64,000 bases of DNA from Acidovorax sp. 107 (GTDB lineage: Bacteria > Pseudomonadota > Gammaproteobacteria > Burkholderiales > Burkholderiaceae_C), in contig NZ_QBTZ01000001.1 in assembly GCF_003058055.1 (NCBI RefSeq), positions 3,366,001 through 3,430,000 on the forward strand, written 5' to 3'. The position numbers and the translations under genes were made by a program. The notes under the pieces are model-generated. The model did not search any database. It had not been told where the DNA came from and was given only the letters and a program-made list of their open reading frames with translations. Shown here piece by piece: positions 8,910 to 17,561 of this stretch (positions are counted from its first letter, which is position 1; every line of letters starts with the position of its first letter).

Positions 8910-9054
8910 ATGTAGGTCGCGACACCGACTCACTCGTTCAGAAAAGCCATGACCACAAGACCCCGACCCCCGGCGGCCCCCTGCGCGGCCCGCCGTGCTG
9001 CCAGCGTGCGCTGGCGCCGTCCCGTTGTTGTTCAGTTCCAGCAGGAGGCCCGCC

Positions 9055-11340
9055 ATGGGTAACTATCGCAAGCTCTGGTTCACGCTGATCGGCGTGCTTA
9101 TCGTCACCTTCAGCCTGCTGGGCTACTACGGCGCGGAGGTCTACCGCACCGCGCCGCCCATCCCGGCCAAGATCGCCACGGCGGGGGGCGAGGTTCTCTA
9201 TACCCACGACAGCATTCTCGACGGCCAGACCGCCTGGCAGTCGGTGGGGGGCATGCAGCTGGGCTCCATCTGGGGCCATGGCGCCTACCAGGCGCCCGAC
9301 TGGACGGCCGACTGGCTGCACCGCGAGCTGACCAACTGGCTCGACGTTGCGGCAGAGCGCGCGCACGGCAAGCCTTTTGCAGACATCGACACCGCTGCCC
9401 AGGCCGTGCTGCGCGACCGCATGAAGACCGAGTACCGCACCAACACCTTCAACCCCGATACGGGCGTGGCCACGGTGTCTTCGACACGGGCCGACGCGAT
9501 CGCCATGACGGCGCTGTACTACGATCAGCTCTTCAGCGACGCGCCCGCACTGCACAAGTCGCGTGAGCATTTCGCGATGAAGGAAAACACCCTGCCCAGC
9601 GCCGAGCGGCGCGCGCAGATGATGGGTTTCTTTTTCTGGACGGCCTGGGCTGCCGCGACAGAGCGCCCCGGCAGCGTCGCCACCTATACCAACAACTGGC
9701 CACACGAGCCACTCATCGGCAACAAGCCCACCGCAGAGAACATGGTGTGGTCGGTGATGAGCGTGGTCGTGATGATGGCGGGTGTGGGCTTCCTCGTCTG
9801 GGGCTGGTCCTTCCTGCGTAAGCACGACGAAGTGGAGCCCACGCCCCCCCAGCATGACCCGCTTGCACGCGTGCCGCTCACGCCCTCGCAGCGCGCTTTG
9901 GGCAAGTACCTGTTCCTCATCGTCGCGCTGTTCAGCTTCCAGGTGCTGCTGGGCGGTTTCACCGCGCACTACACGGTGGAGGGCCAGCAGTTCTATGGCA
10001 TCAACGTGTCGCAGTGGTTCCCGTATTCGCTGGTGCGTACCTGGCACATCCAGAGCGCGCTGTTCTGGATCGCCACGGGCTTTCTGGCTGCAGGCCTGTT
10101 CCTCGCGCCCCTCATCAATGGCGGCAAGGACCCGGCTTATCAGAAGCTGGGCGTGGACATCCTGTTTTGGGCGCTGGTCGTGGTGGTCGTGGGCTCGTTC
10201 GTGGGCAACTACCTGGCCATCGCGCAGATCATGCCGCCCGAGTGGAATTTCTGGCTGGGCCACCAAGGCTATGAATACGTGGACCTGGGCCGCCTGTGGC
10301 AGATCGGCAAGTTCATCGGCATCGCCTTCTGGCTGGTGCTGATGCTGCGCGGCATTGTGCCGGCGCTGCGCACACCCGGCGGCGACAAGAATCTGCTGGC
10401 GCTGCTGACTGCGTCGGTGGTGGCCATTGGTCTGTTTTACGGCGCGGGCTTCTTCTACGGCGAGCGCACCCACCTGTCGGTGATGGAGTACTGGCGCTGG
10501 TGGGTGGTGCACCTGTGGGTCGAGGGCTTCTTCGAAGTCTTTGCCACCACGGCGCTGGCCTTCATCTTCTCGACCCTGGGTCTGGTGTCGGTGCGCATGG
10601 CCACCACGGCCAGCCTGGCATCGGCCTCGCTGTTCATGCTGGGCGGCGTGCCCGGCACCTTCCACCACCTGTACTTTGCAGGCACCACCACGCCCGTGAT
10701 GGCGGTGGGCGCGGCCTTCAGCGCACTCGAAGTCGTGCCCTTGGTGGTGCTGGGCCACGAGGCCTGGGAACACTGGCGTCTGCAGCACCGCGCGCCCTGG
10801 ATGGCCCGCTTGCGCTGGCCGCTGATGTGCTTCGTGGCCGTGGCCTTCTGGAACATGCTGGGCGCGGGCGTCTTCGGCTTCATGATCAACCCGCCCATCT
10901 CGCTGTACTACGTGCAGGGCCTGAACACCACGCCGGTGCACGCCCATGCCGCGCTGTTCGGGGTGTACGGCTTCCTGGCGCTTGGCTTCACGCTGCTGGT
11001 GCTGCGCTACATCCGGCCGCAGCTGGTGTTCAGCGAGCGGCTCATGAAGACGGGCTTCTGGTGGCTCAACGCCGGCCTGGTGCTGATGATTGCCACCAGC
11101 CTGCTGCCCATCGCGCTGTTCCAGTTCCACGCCAGCGTGAGCGAAGGCCTGTGGTACGCCCGGGGCGAGGAATTCATGCAGCAGCCTTTCATCCAGACAT
11201 TGCGCTGGGTGCGCACCTTCGGCGACGTGGTCTTTATCGTTGGCGCGCTGGCCATGGCCTGGCAGGTGGTCAGCGGCGTGTTTGGTTCGCGTGCCCCGGC
11301 TGCATCGGCAGGGGTTTATCTGGCGGAGTCCCGCCGCTGA
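9055..11340 (+). CDS. norB: Quinol-dependent nitric oxide reductase (qNOR)
   Basis: A 761-residue inner-membrane enzyme that reduces two NO to N2O with electrons from quinol. The length, the N-terminal transmembrane helix followed by a large periplasmic cytochrome-c-like domain (about 40-230), and about 13 further helices identify the single-subunit quinol type. The haem-copper-oxidase core shows WWVVHLWVEGFFEVF and the histidine pair in GTFHHLYFAG. ATG 9055 has AGGAGG 6 bp upstream. It is controlled by NorR and sigma-54 and followed 71 bp later by a hemerythrin-like gene. It may serve denitrification or NO detoxification; no other denitrification genes are in the window. Confidence 0.96.
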   Translation: MGNYRKLWFTLIGVLIVTFSLLGYYGAEVYRTAPPIPAKIATAGGEVLYTHDSILDGQTAWQSVGGMQLGSIWGHGAYQAPDWTADWLHRELTNWLDVAAERAHGKPFADIDTAAQAVLRDRMKTEYRTNTFNPDTGVATVSSTRADAIAMTALYYDQLFSDAPALHKSREHFAMKENTLPSAERRAQMMGFFFWTAWAAATERPGSVATYTNNWPHEPLIGNKPTAENMVWSVMSVVVMMAGVGFLVWGWSFLRKHDEVEPTPPQHDPLARVPLTPSQRALGKYLFLIVALFSFQVLLGGFTAHYTVEGQQFYGINVSQWFPYSLVRTWHIQSALFWIATGFLAAGLFLAPLINGGKDPAYQKLGVDILFWALVVVVVGSFVGNYLAIAQIMPPEWNFWLGHQGYEYVDLGRLWQIGKFIGIAFWLVLMLRGIVPALRTPGGDKNLLALLTASVVAIGLFYGAGFFYGERTHLSVMEYWRWWVVHLWVEGFFEVFATTALAFIFSTLGLVSVRMATTASLASASLFMLGGVPGTFHHLYFAGTTTPVMAVGAAFSALEVVPLVVLGHEAWEHWRLQHRAPWMARLRWPLMCFVAVAFWNMLGAGVFGFMINPPISLYYVQGLNTTPVHAHAALFGVYGFLALGFTLLVLRYIRPQLVFSERLMKTGFWWLNAGLVLMIATSLLPIALFQFHASVSEGLWYARGEEFMQQPFIQTLRWVRTFGDVVFIVGALAMAWQVVSGVFGSRAPAASAGVYLAESRR

Positions 11341-11411
11341 TCCGCGCCGCACTGCCGCCACCACCCCCCCGCGGCAGCGCTGGCTATCCATCGATCCCAC
11401 AAGGAGTGAAC

Positions 11412-11840
11412 ATGAACCTCGACAAATTCAAGCACCAGCACACCGACATCCTGCGCAGCATCGCGACGCTGCGTGCCCTGGCACAGGCGGGCGTGGAAGC
11501 CAATGCCAGCGCCATTGCGCAGGGCATCGTGGCGATGAGCGGCACCATCAAGCTGCACCTGGCGGTGGAAGACCAGGTGCTGTACCCCGCGCTGCAGCGC
11601 GGTGGCAACCCCGAACTGGCCCGTCTGGGCCGCCAGTACCAGAGCGAAATGGCCTCGATTGCCAGCGCCTACGACGCCTTTGCGCGGCGCTGGAATACGG
11701 CCGAGAACGTGCGGCGCGATGCCCAGGGCTTTCGCAACGAGGCCAACGTGGTGTTGCGCCGCGTGTTCGAGCGCATGCAGCGCGAGGACCATGACTTCTA
11801 TCCCCGCATCGAAGAGGAAGAAACCGCCGGCTGCCATTGA
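11412..11840 (+). CDS. Hemerythrin-like (HHE) di-iron protein
   Basis: A 142-residue cytoplasmic four-helix protein. Likely iron ligands are seen in HQHTDILRSI, KLHLAVEDQVLYPAL and EDHDFYPRIEEEE, the HHE-domain pattern. AAGGAG lies 5 bp before ATG 11412. Its place 71 bp after norB, with a terminator after it, suggests co-transcription and a role in NO or oxygen handling or iron-cluster repair, as proposed for HHE proteins near nor genes. It is shorter than YtfE/RIC (about 220 residues) and lacks its N-terminal domain, so I do not use that name. Confidence 0.88.
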   Translation: MNLDKFKHQHTDILRSIATLRALAQAGVEANASAIAQGIVAMSGTIKLHLAVEDQVLYPALQRGGNPELARLGRQYQSEMASIASAYDAFARRWNTAENVRRDAQGFRNEANVVLRRVFERMQREDHDFYPRIEEEETAGCH

Positions 11841-11995
11841 GCGAGAGCGCAGCCCGTCCGCAGCGCAGCAGCCCCGCAGCCCCATCACAGCAACCCGCCT
11901 TTTCACCGCGCGCTGCGACCACCCACTCCTCGTGCGCCAGCGTGTCACCGCACGCTCCCCCATCCATCGGTAGGGCCTGACGGCACCTCCCTTTT

Positions 11996-12021
11996 GCCGG
12001 CCTTTGTGCCGGCTTTTTTTT
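11996..12021 (+). terminator. Rho-independent terminator of norB-HHE unit
   Basis: GCCGGC/GCCGGC stem with a 6-nt loop followed by nine T, 156 bp after the hemerythrin gene. The rest of 11841-12132 holds no gene. Confidence 0.85.
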
Positions 12022-12053
12022 ACCCCTGCTTACCGCTGCGTTTGTGCTGGGTC

Positions 12054-12101
12054 AAACTACCTATAGTGTCTGGTGGGTATCGTAGACACCATAGGTAGTG
12101 T
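12054..12101. promoter_or_regulatory. Pair of NrdR boxes upstream of nrdD
   Basis: Two 16-bp sites, 12054-12069 and 12086-12101, each match the NrdR consensus ACACWATATMTWGTGT at 13 of 16 positions. They are offset by 32 bp, about three helical turns, as expected for cooperative NrdR binding. They also form a larger imperfect inverted repeat with each other. A weak FNR-like site (7 of 10) overlaps at 12042-12055. NrdR represses ribonucleotide reductase genes when dATP is sufficient. Confidence 0.8.
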
Positions 12102-12132
12102 TTTTAATCCATTCCACTGATTGGTCGAACCC

Positions 12133-14151
12133 ATGGTGCCCACCCTTGTCACCCTGCTCCGCGATGTTGTGCAGCGCAGCGGTCAGCGCGTTCCTTTTGA
12201 CGCCGAACGCATCCGCGCTGCACTGGTCAGCGCCGGGCAGGCCTCGGGGGAATACGGCGATGAGGAAGCCGCGCTGCTCACCGCCCAGGTCACCAAGGTG
12301 CTGATCCACCGCTTTCATGGCGAGGCGCCTACGGTCGAGCAGATCCAGGACGTGGCCGAGCAGACATTGATCGCCGCCAACCACCTGGCTACGGCCCGCG
12401 CCTACATCGTCTACCGCGAGCAGCACGCCACGCTGCGTGCCGACAAGCAGACCTTGGTGGATGTGGAAAGCTCCATCAACGAATACCTCACGCGTGCTGA
12501 CTGGCGTGTGAACGCCAACGCCAACCAGGGCTACTCCCTGGGCGGCCTCATCCTCAATGTGGCGGGCAAGGTCACGGCCAACTATTGGCTCTCGCACGTG
12601 TACACGCCCGAGATCGGCAAGGCGCACCGCAGCGGCGATATGCACATCCATGACCTCGACATGCTCAGCGGCTACTGCGCAGGCTGGTCGCTGCGCACCT
12701 TGCTCAATGAAGGGCTCAATGGCGTGCCCGGCAAGGTCGAAGCCGGGCCGCCCAAGCACATGAGCTCGGCTGTGGGACAGATCGTGAACTTTCTGGGCAC
12801 GCTGCAAAACGAGTGGGCGGGTGCGCAGGCGTTCTCGTCGTTCGACACCTACATGGCGCCGTTCGTGCGCGTGGATGCGATGGACTACGCCGCCGTGCGC
12901 CAATGCATCCAGGAGCTTGTCTACAACCTCAACGTGCCCTCGCGCTGGGGCACGCAGACACCGTTCACCAACCTCACCTTCGACTGGACCTGCCCCGAGG
13001 ATCTGCGCGAGCAGGTGCCCGTGATCGCAGGCCAAGAGATGCCGTTCGCGTATGGCGACCTACAAGAGGAGATGGACCTCATCAACCGCGCCTACATCGA
13101 CGTCATGACCACAGGCGACGCCAAGGGCCGCGTGTTCACCTTCCCCATCCCAACGTACAACATCACCAAAGACTTCCCGTGGGAGAGCGAGAACGCACAG
13201 CTGCTGTTTGACATGACGGCCAAGTACGGCCTGCCGTACTTCCAGAACTTCATCAACTCGGAGCTGGAGCCGAACATGGTGCGGTCCATGTGCTGCCGTT
13301 TGCAGCTCGACTTGCGCGAATTGCTCAAGCGCGGCAACGGCCTGTTCGGCAGTGCGGAGCAGACGGGCAGCCTGGGCGTGGTGACGATCAACTGCGCTCG
13401 CCTGGGCTACCTGCATGCGGGCGACGAAGCGGGTCTGTTCGCCGCGCTCGACCGCCTGATGGAGCTGGGCAAGCAAAGCCTGGAAACCAAGCGCAAGCTC
13501 ATCCAGCGGCTCATGGACCAGGGCCTGTTCCCCTACACCAAGCGCTACCTGGGCACGCTGCGCAACCACTTCAGCACACTGGGCGTGAACGGCATCAACG
13601 AGATGGTGCGCAACTTCACGCACGACCAGCACGACATCACCAGCGACTGGGGCCACCAGTTTGCGGTGCGCCTGCTCGACCATGTGCGCGAGCGCATGAC
13701 GCAGTTCCAGGAAGAAACCGGCCACCTCTACAACCTGGAGGCCACGCCCGCCGAGGGCACCACCTACCGCTTCGCCAAGGAAGACAAAAAGCGCTGGCCC
13801 GCCATCCTGCAGGCCGGCATGGCGGAGCAGCCGTACTACACCAACTCGTCGCAGCTGCCCGTGGGCTTTACCGACGACCCGTTCGAGGCGCTGATGCGCC
13901 AGGAGGCGCTGCAGCCCAAGTACACCGGCGGCACCGTGCTGCACCTGTACATGGGCGAGCGATTGTCCAGCGGCACAGCCTGCCGCGACCTCGTCAAGCG
14001 TGCGCTCACCCGCTTTCGCCTGCCGTACATCACGGTCACGCCGACGTTCTCCATTTGTCCCACGCATGGCTATTTGGCAGGCGAGCACCCGTTCTGCCCC
14101 CGCTGCGACGAAGAGCGCCTGGCGGCCAAGTGTGCGCGCCTGGCTGCATGA
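12133..14151 (+). CDS. nrdD: Anaerobic ribonucleoside-triphosphate reductase, main catalytic part
   Basis: A 672-residue class III reductase that makes dNTPs without oxygen. An ATP-cone regulatory domain (about 3-95) is followed by the catalytic barrel, with HIHDLDMLSGYCAGWSL and the NxxRPxxG-like core. The zinc-binding end reads ICPTHGYLAGEHPFCPRC. The protein then stops: the glycyl-radical segment normally found at the C-terminus is absent and is encoded by the next gene, 92 bp downstream in another frame. ATG 12133 is chosen over TTG 12121. NrdR boxes lie just upstream. Confidence 0.93.
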   Translation: MVPTLVTLLRDVVQRSGQRVPFDAERIRAALVSAGQASGEYGDEEAALLTAQVTKVLIHRFHGEAPTVEQIQDVAEQTLIAANHLATARAYIVYREQHATLRADKQTLVDVESSINEYLTRADWRVNANANQGYSLGGLILNVAGKVTANYWLSHVYTPEIGKAHRSGDMHIHDLDMLSGYCAGWSLRTLLNEGLNGVPGKVEAGPPKHMSSAVGQIVNFLGTLQNEWAGAQAFSSFDTYMAPFVRVDAMDYAAVRQCIQELVYNLNVPSRWGTQTPFTNLTFDWTCPEDLREQVPVIAGQEMPFAYGDLQEEMDLINRAYIDVMTTGDAKGRVFTFPIPTYNITKDFPWESENAQLLFDMTAKYGLPYFQNFINSELEPNMVRSMCCRLQLDLRELLKRGNGLFGSAEQTGSLGVVTINCARLGYLHAGDEAGLFAALDRLMELGKQSLETKRKLIQRLMDQGLFPYTKRYLGTLRNHFSTLGVNGINEMVRNFTHDQHDITSDWGHQFAVRLLDHVRERMTQFQEETGHLYNLEATPAEGTTYRFAKEDKKRWPAILQAGMAEQPYYTNSSQLPVGFTDDPFEALMRQEALQPKYTGGTVLHLYMGERLSSGTACRDLVKRALTRFRLPYITVTPTFSICPTHGYLAGEHPFCPRCDEERLAAKCARLAA

Positions 14152-14164
14152 GTGGAGTAGAGCA

Positions 14165-14222
14165 GGGCGGCAGAGACCCTGGCGCCTTTTGATCAGGTCT
14201 CTATTGCTATCAAAACCATAGT
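14165..14222 (-). repeat. Dispersed TAGCTAT repeat, copy 2, with stem-loop
   Basis: Reverse-oriented copy between nrdD and the small glycyl-radical gene. It includes TTTTGATAGCAATAG and an internal hairpin, AGAGACC (14172-14178) with GGTCTCT (14196-14202). As part of the nrdD transcript it could affect RNA stability or coupling between the two subunit genes. Confidence 0.65.
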
Positions 14223-14243
14223 CTTTCAACCAAGGAGCATTTC

Positions 14244-14447
14244 ATGAGTCATTTTTCGTCCGCAGAACACACCGCCCTGTCCGCCGTGCAGCTCACCGAC
14301 GACGAACGCCAGCCCTGCGAAGTCTGGACCCGCGTGATGGGCTACCACCGCCCGGTGGCCAGCTTCAATACCGGCAAACGCGGTGAGCACGCCGAGCGCC
14401 GCTTCTTCTCCGAGCACACGCGTGGTTGCAGCATCAGCGCCTGCTGA
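14244..14447 (+). CDS. Separate glycyl-radical domain of anaerobic ribonucleotide reductase
   Basis: A 67-residue protein containing CEVWTRVMGYHRPVASFN followed by TGKRGEHAER. This matches the C-terminal glycyl-radical segment of NrdD (RV-x-GY and FN-x-GK in canonical enzymes). The glycine in RVMGYH is the likely radical site. AAGGAG lies 6 bp before ATG 14244. The frame differs from that of nrdD and the gap is 92 bp, so this is a separate gene, not the tail of nrdD lost to one stop codon. It presumably docks with NrdD and is activated by NrdG, whose gene overlaps its 3' end. Confidence 0.85.
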   Translation: MSHFSSAEHTALSAVQLTDDERQPCEVWTRVMGYHRPVASFNTGKRGEHAERRFFSEHTRGCSISAC

Positions 14448-15129
14448 CGCAGCGCCTGGGCCAGCGCTGCGCCTGGGCGGCTTCACGCCGCTGACCACCA
14501 TCGACTTCCCTGGCCGCCTCGCGGCCGTTTTCTATTGCCAGGGTTGCCCCTGGCGCTGCGGCTATTGCCACAACCCCGAGCTGCTGGACGCCACCGCGCC
14601 GCCCGCGCTGCCGTGGGAGCGCGCGCTGGCCTTTCTGGAAAGCCGCCGGGGCCTGCTCGACGGCGTGGTGTTCTCAGGCGGCGAGCCCAGTTTGCAGGCT
14701 GCGTTGCCCGCCGCGCTGGCCGAGGTGCGCGCCATGGGCTTTGCCACCGGCCTGCACACCGGGGGCATGTACCCCGAGCGACTGGCCGGTTTGCTGCCGT
14801 TGCTGGACTGGGTGGGGCTGGATATCAAGGGGCCCCTGCATTGTTATGACGCCATCACACGCGCAACGGGTAGCGGTGTGAAGGCCTATGAGTCGTTGCG
14901 TCGCCTCCTCGCCAGCGGCGTGGCCCACGAATGCCGTACGACTTGGCACGCAGGTCTTTTTAGCCAGGATGAACTGCTGGAATTGGCCGCATTTCTGGCT
15001 GGCCAAGGTGTGAAACATTGGGCCGTGCAGGAATGTCGTACCCCGGAGGCGGGATCGGCCGATTTAGCGTTTTTGCGAAGCACCCGGATCAACCGGGACT
15101 TTGTCTCCCTGACAGTTCGCTCTTTTTGA
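14383..15129 (+). CDS. nrdG: Anaerobic ribonucleotide reductase activating protein (radical SAM)
   Basis: A radical-SAM activase that generates the glycyl radical on the reductase. The [4Fe-4S] motif is seen in CQGCPWRCGYCHNP, preceded by TTIDFPGRLAAVFY. The start is uncertain: GTG 14383 gives 248 residues, while GTG 14422 gives 235 and still precedes the conserved LRLGGFTPL. Either start overlaps the end of the glycyl-radical gene, so translation is probably coupled. The 3' part is less GC-rich than its neighbours. A second, broken piece of an nrdG gene lies at 16883-17050. Confidence 0.92.
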   Translation: MSTPSAASSPSTRVVAASAPADAAPGPALRLGGFTPLTTIDFPGRLAAVFYCQGCPWRCGYCHNPELLDATAPPALPWERALAFLESRRGLLDGVVFSGGEPSLQAALPAALAEVRAMGFATGLHTGGMYPERLAGLLPLLDWVGLDIKGPLHCYDAITRATGSGVKAYESLRRLLASGVAHECRTTWHAGLFSQDELLELAAFLAGQGVKHWAVQECRTPEAGSADLAFLRSTRINRDFVSLTVRSF

Positions 15130-15283
15130 GCGTCAGCTCGTACAGTGGACGGCGCAGCTTTTTACCCGGTGACGTTACGAACTCGCAAGACCTGACGCTG
15201 GCGCGATACCGATATTGCACTTACCTTGGCCTGTGCAGGTGCCTCCGAGCGAGACACCTGTACAGGCGCAATGGATGATGGAC

Positions 15284-16135
15284 TTAGTCCGATGCGCCCT
15301 GCGCTGCCAATTGGCTCAGCTGGCGCTCCAGCTCCGTCAAGGTGGGAGCGGTTTGCTCTGAGTCCTTGAACACTATGCCCGTGCCGATACCCGAAGGTGT
15401 CGTCAAACGTCGGATTGAAACCAACTGATCGGTCAGAGCGGCGCTCGAGTTCAACATTCGACCCTCGCCCTCATTGACGCTGTAAGCGAACCAGTATCCA
15501 CGTTGCAGTTGGCCCTGTGCGTTTATCTTCGCGCATAGCACGGTGCCGGCCATGCTGCCGCTCACTTGGTGCTCGCAACCGAACAGGCCATCAGAGGACG
15601 CCACGACACCATTGCCCGTGCTGGTCGATGAGCCACTCACAGTCAAATTGACGGCCTCGGTCGTCAGACCCAATGACCCCATGGAAGTGAAGTTCCAGAT
15701 GCCTTTGAGGCTGGAGGGCGCGAATGGGTAACCGAAATTGAAGCGTGAAATGGCAACCTCTCCCTCATTGGGGAAAGTGATGAACCCGGTAGTCCCAGAC
15801 GTAAAACGGATGCTCACGTTGCCAGGGCTTCCTGCCGCCGCGCCTGACCGTGCACCGCTACCAAAATAGCGACCACCGGTGTATTTGGTCAAAGGTGCGG
15901 TCACCTTGTTGTCAACGACATCCCCGACAACCAGATAGAACGTCGATTGGCCACTGTTTTCGTACGCATACATCTGCATCACCAAGGTGGTGTTTTGCAC
16001 ATCGATACCAAAGCCGCGCCCGGGTTTGCCGTCCAATTCGGAAGTGACAACCCACGTGCCAGCCTGGGGTGAGAAGGCATGCACTAAGCCAGCGCCCATG
16101 AACAACGCTGTCGCGGCCAATTTCTTGAAAAACAT
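15284..16135 (-). CDS. Secreted protein of unknown function
   Basis: A 283-residue protein with a clear signal peptide (MFFKKLAATALFMGAGLVHA, cleavage near residue 20). The mature part is rich in Gly, Ser, Thr and beta-type sequence (GTWVVTSELDGKPGRGFG, FTSGTTGFITFPNEGE). It has two cysteines, in LFGCEHQVSG and GTVLCAKINA, that may form a disulphide. ATG 16135 is preceded by GGGACC-type spacing and fits the signal peptide. I do not recognise a family. Its base composition is lower in GC than that of flanking genes, and it lies between nrdG and a recQ/nrdG scar, which suggests arrival by rearrangement or transfer. Confidence 0.75.
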   Translation of the reverse strand: MFFKKLAATALFMGAGLVHAFSPQAGTWVVTSELDGKPGRGFGIDVQNTTLVMQMYAYENSGQSTFYLVVGDVVDNKVTAPLTKYTGGRYFGSGARSGAAAGSPGNVSIRFTSGTTGFITFPNEGEVAISRFNFGYPFAPSSLKGIWNFTSMGSLGLTTEAVNLTVSGSSTSTGNGVVASSDGLFGCEHQVSGSMAGTVLCAKINAQGQLQRGYWFAYSVNEGEGRMLNSSAALTDQLVSIRRLTTPSGIGTGIVFKDSEQTAPTLTELERQLSQLAAQGASD

Positions 16136-16254
16136 GGAGGTCCCTCTCTCTTGTCTTGAAGCGTGAAGTAATTGCTGAAGTAGCGAGGCGAATGTATCGG
16201 AAATGCGGGGTATGTAACAAGATAACTTTTGCCCCCGGTCATATTCGCGTGGGT

Positions 16255-16880
16255 CTAGCTCTTCTCCACAACCCCCAGCACCTCCGTCCCATACGCTTCC
16301 AGCTTCTTCGCCGCCATGCCGCTGATGCCCGGCAGCTCGTCCAGCGATGCTGGGTTGCGCCCGGCAATGGCTGCTAGGGTGGCGTCGTGGAAGATCACAT
16401 ACGCTGGCAGGTTGTGCTCGCGCGCCCCTTCGGCGCGCCAGGCCTTCAGGTTGATGAAACTCATCTGCGCGTTGGGCCCCAGGTTGGCGGCGCGGCTGGT
16501 GGCGCGCTGCTTTTACGGCTGCGTTTGGCGGGAGCCGGCGACACCGATTCGCGCAACTGCACCGGCACCTCTCCGCGCAGTACGGCGCGCGAGCCTTCGG
16601 TGAGGTACATGGTGTCAAAGCTGTGGTCGCTGTCCAGCATCACCTTCTGCGGGCCTGAATCGCACAGTGTGGCGGCCAGTTCTTCCACACGTTTGCGCGA
16701 CTGGCAATACACAACGCCGGCCTTGTCCGCGTGTTCGGGCTCGATGAAGCGCAGCAGCTGGGTGGTGGCGTCTTTCTTTTCCTCGATGCGGAAGCGGATG
16801 TTGGGCCGGTAAAAGCTGCAGATGAACAGCCGCGCGTCTTCGAGCTGCAGCCGCTCGATGATGTCGGCACGTGTGAGGTC
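16255..16880 (-). pseudogene. recQ remnant (internally deleted and frameshifted)
   Basis: Minus-strand sequence close to the intact recQ at 17873-19756. It starts abruptly within [16 protein letters not shown], runs to [15 protein letters not shown], then jumps to QKVMLDSDHSFD. About 228 residues (roughly 684 bp, native 18272-18955) are missing. A frameshift near 16460-16500 separates this from the HRDC end ([20 protein letters not shown]). It lacks the helicase Walker motifs and the zinc cysteines, so it cannot be functional. It abuts an nrdG fragment on the other strand. Confidence 0.88.
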
Positions 16881-16882
16881 TT

Positions 16883-17050
16883 CTGGTCGCCAGCGGTGTG
16901 GCGCACGAGTGCCGCACCACCTGGCATGCCGGACTGTTCCCGACCGAGGGACTGTAGGTGCTGGGCAATACGCTGGCCAGCGCAGGGGCCAAGCTGTGGA
17001 AGGTGCAGCCCTGCAACCTTGCGGACGATCCCGCGGCGGCGCGCCCATAA
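16883..17050 (+). pseudogene. nrdG 3'-end remnant
   Basis: Plus-strand translation from 16883 gives LVASGVAHECRTTWHAGLFP, nearly the same as SGVAHECRTTWHAGLF in the intact nrdG. A TAG stop follows a few residues later, then LGNTLASAGAKLWKVQ and a final TAA at 17048-17050. It therefore has a premature stop and no N-terminal two thirds. After the shared stretch it diverges from the intact gene, which suggests it came from a different nrdG allele. It meets the recQ remnant head to head at about 16880. Confidence 0.8.
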
Positions 17051-17097
17051 AAAAGCGACCAGGGCAGCTACGTCGTGTCGTAAGCCGTCCTGGTCGC
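17049..17097 (-). terminator. Rho-independent terminator of doxX
   Basis: On the minus strand, GCGACCAGG (17097-17089) pairs with CCTGGTCGC (17063-17055) and is followed by six T. It lies 20 bp after the doxX stop. Confidence 0.8.
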
Positions 17098-17117
17098 GCG
17101 GGGGGCAAGCGCTGGCT

Positions 17118-17561
17118 TCAGCTGCGGCCGGGCACCCAGCCGAGCAGGCCTGGTTCCTTGCGCCATGCGTCGGCAAAAACCACCAGGGAGGCCACAGCCC
17201 AGAACACCAGGTATTCCACCCCGGACTTGTTCCAGTACCAGCCCACACCATTGACGATCATGATCGCGCCCGCTGCCACCACCATCAGGCCGGCGGACAT
17301 CAGCGCCGCATACTTGGTGAACACGCCCAGCAGTAGCGCCACCCCTACCGCCAGTTCCATGCAGCCGGACAACACCACAAACACCTCCGGCGGCTGGAAC
17401 CCGGCCTTGCCGAAGAACACCACGGTGCCTGCAAAGCCGACGATCTTGGACAGCACATGGGGCAGGTAAAAAAAGCCCACGAGCATGCGCAGGGCGCGCA
17501 TCAGGGGATCGTTCGCCTCCCGGGAGGCGAACGAGGAAGCAGTGAGTGGGAGCGATGACAT
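17118..17561 (-). CDS. DoxX-family membrane protein
   Basis: A 147-residue inner-membrane protein with four hydrophobic helices after a short polar N-terminus. RALRMLVGFFYLPHVLSKI, and ELAVGVALLLGVFTKYAAL in the third block, match the DoxX family. Members work as thiosulfate:quinone oxidoreductase subunits or in redox-linked complexes; the role here is unknown. ATG 17561 is the only sensible start. A perfect FNR/Anr-type box lies about 180 bp upstream, so expression under low oxygen is plausible. A terminator follows. Confidence 0.85.
   Translation of the reverse strand: MSSLPLTASSFASREANDPLMRALRMLVGFFYLPHVLSKIVGFAGTVVFFGKAGFQPPEVFVVLSGCMELAVGVALLLGVFTKYAALMSAGLMVVAAGAIMIVNGVGWYWNKSGVEYLVFWAVASLVVFADAWRKEPGLLGWVPGRS

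Noticed and set aside
8938..11400. 820-codon open frame opposite norB
   Set aside because: Antisense shadow of norB; the translation is rich in His, Gln and Arg with no recognisable domain, while norB has family motifs, a promoter and a ribosome site.
12042..12055. FNR/Anr box upstream of nrdD
   Set aside because: Only 7 of 10 consensus positions match and it overlaps the better-supported NrdR box, so it is mentioned there but not listed as a feature.
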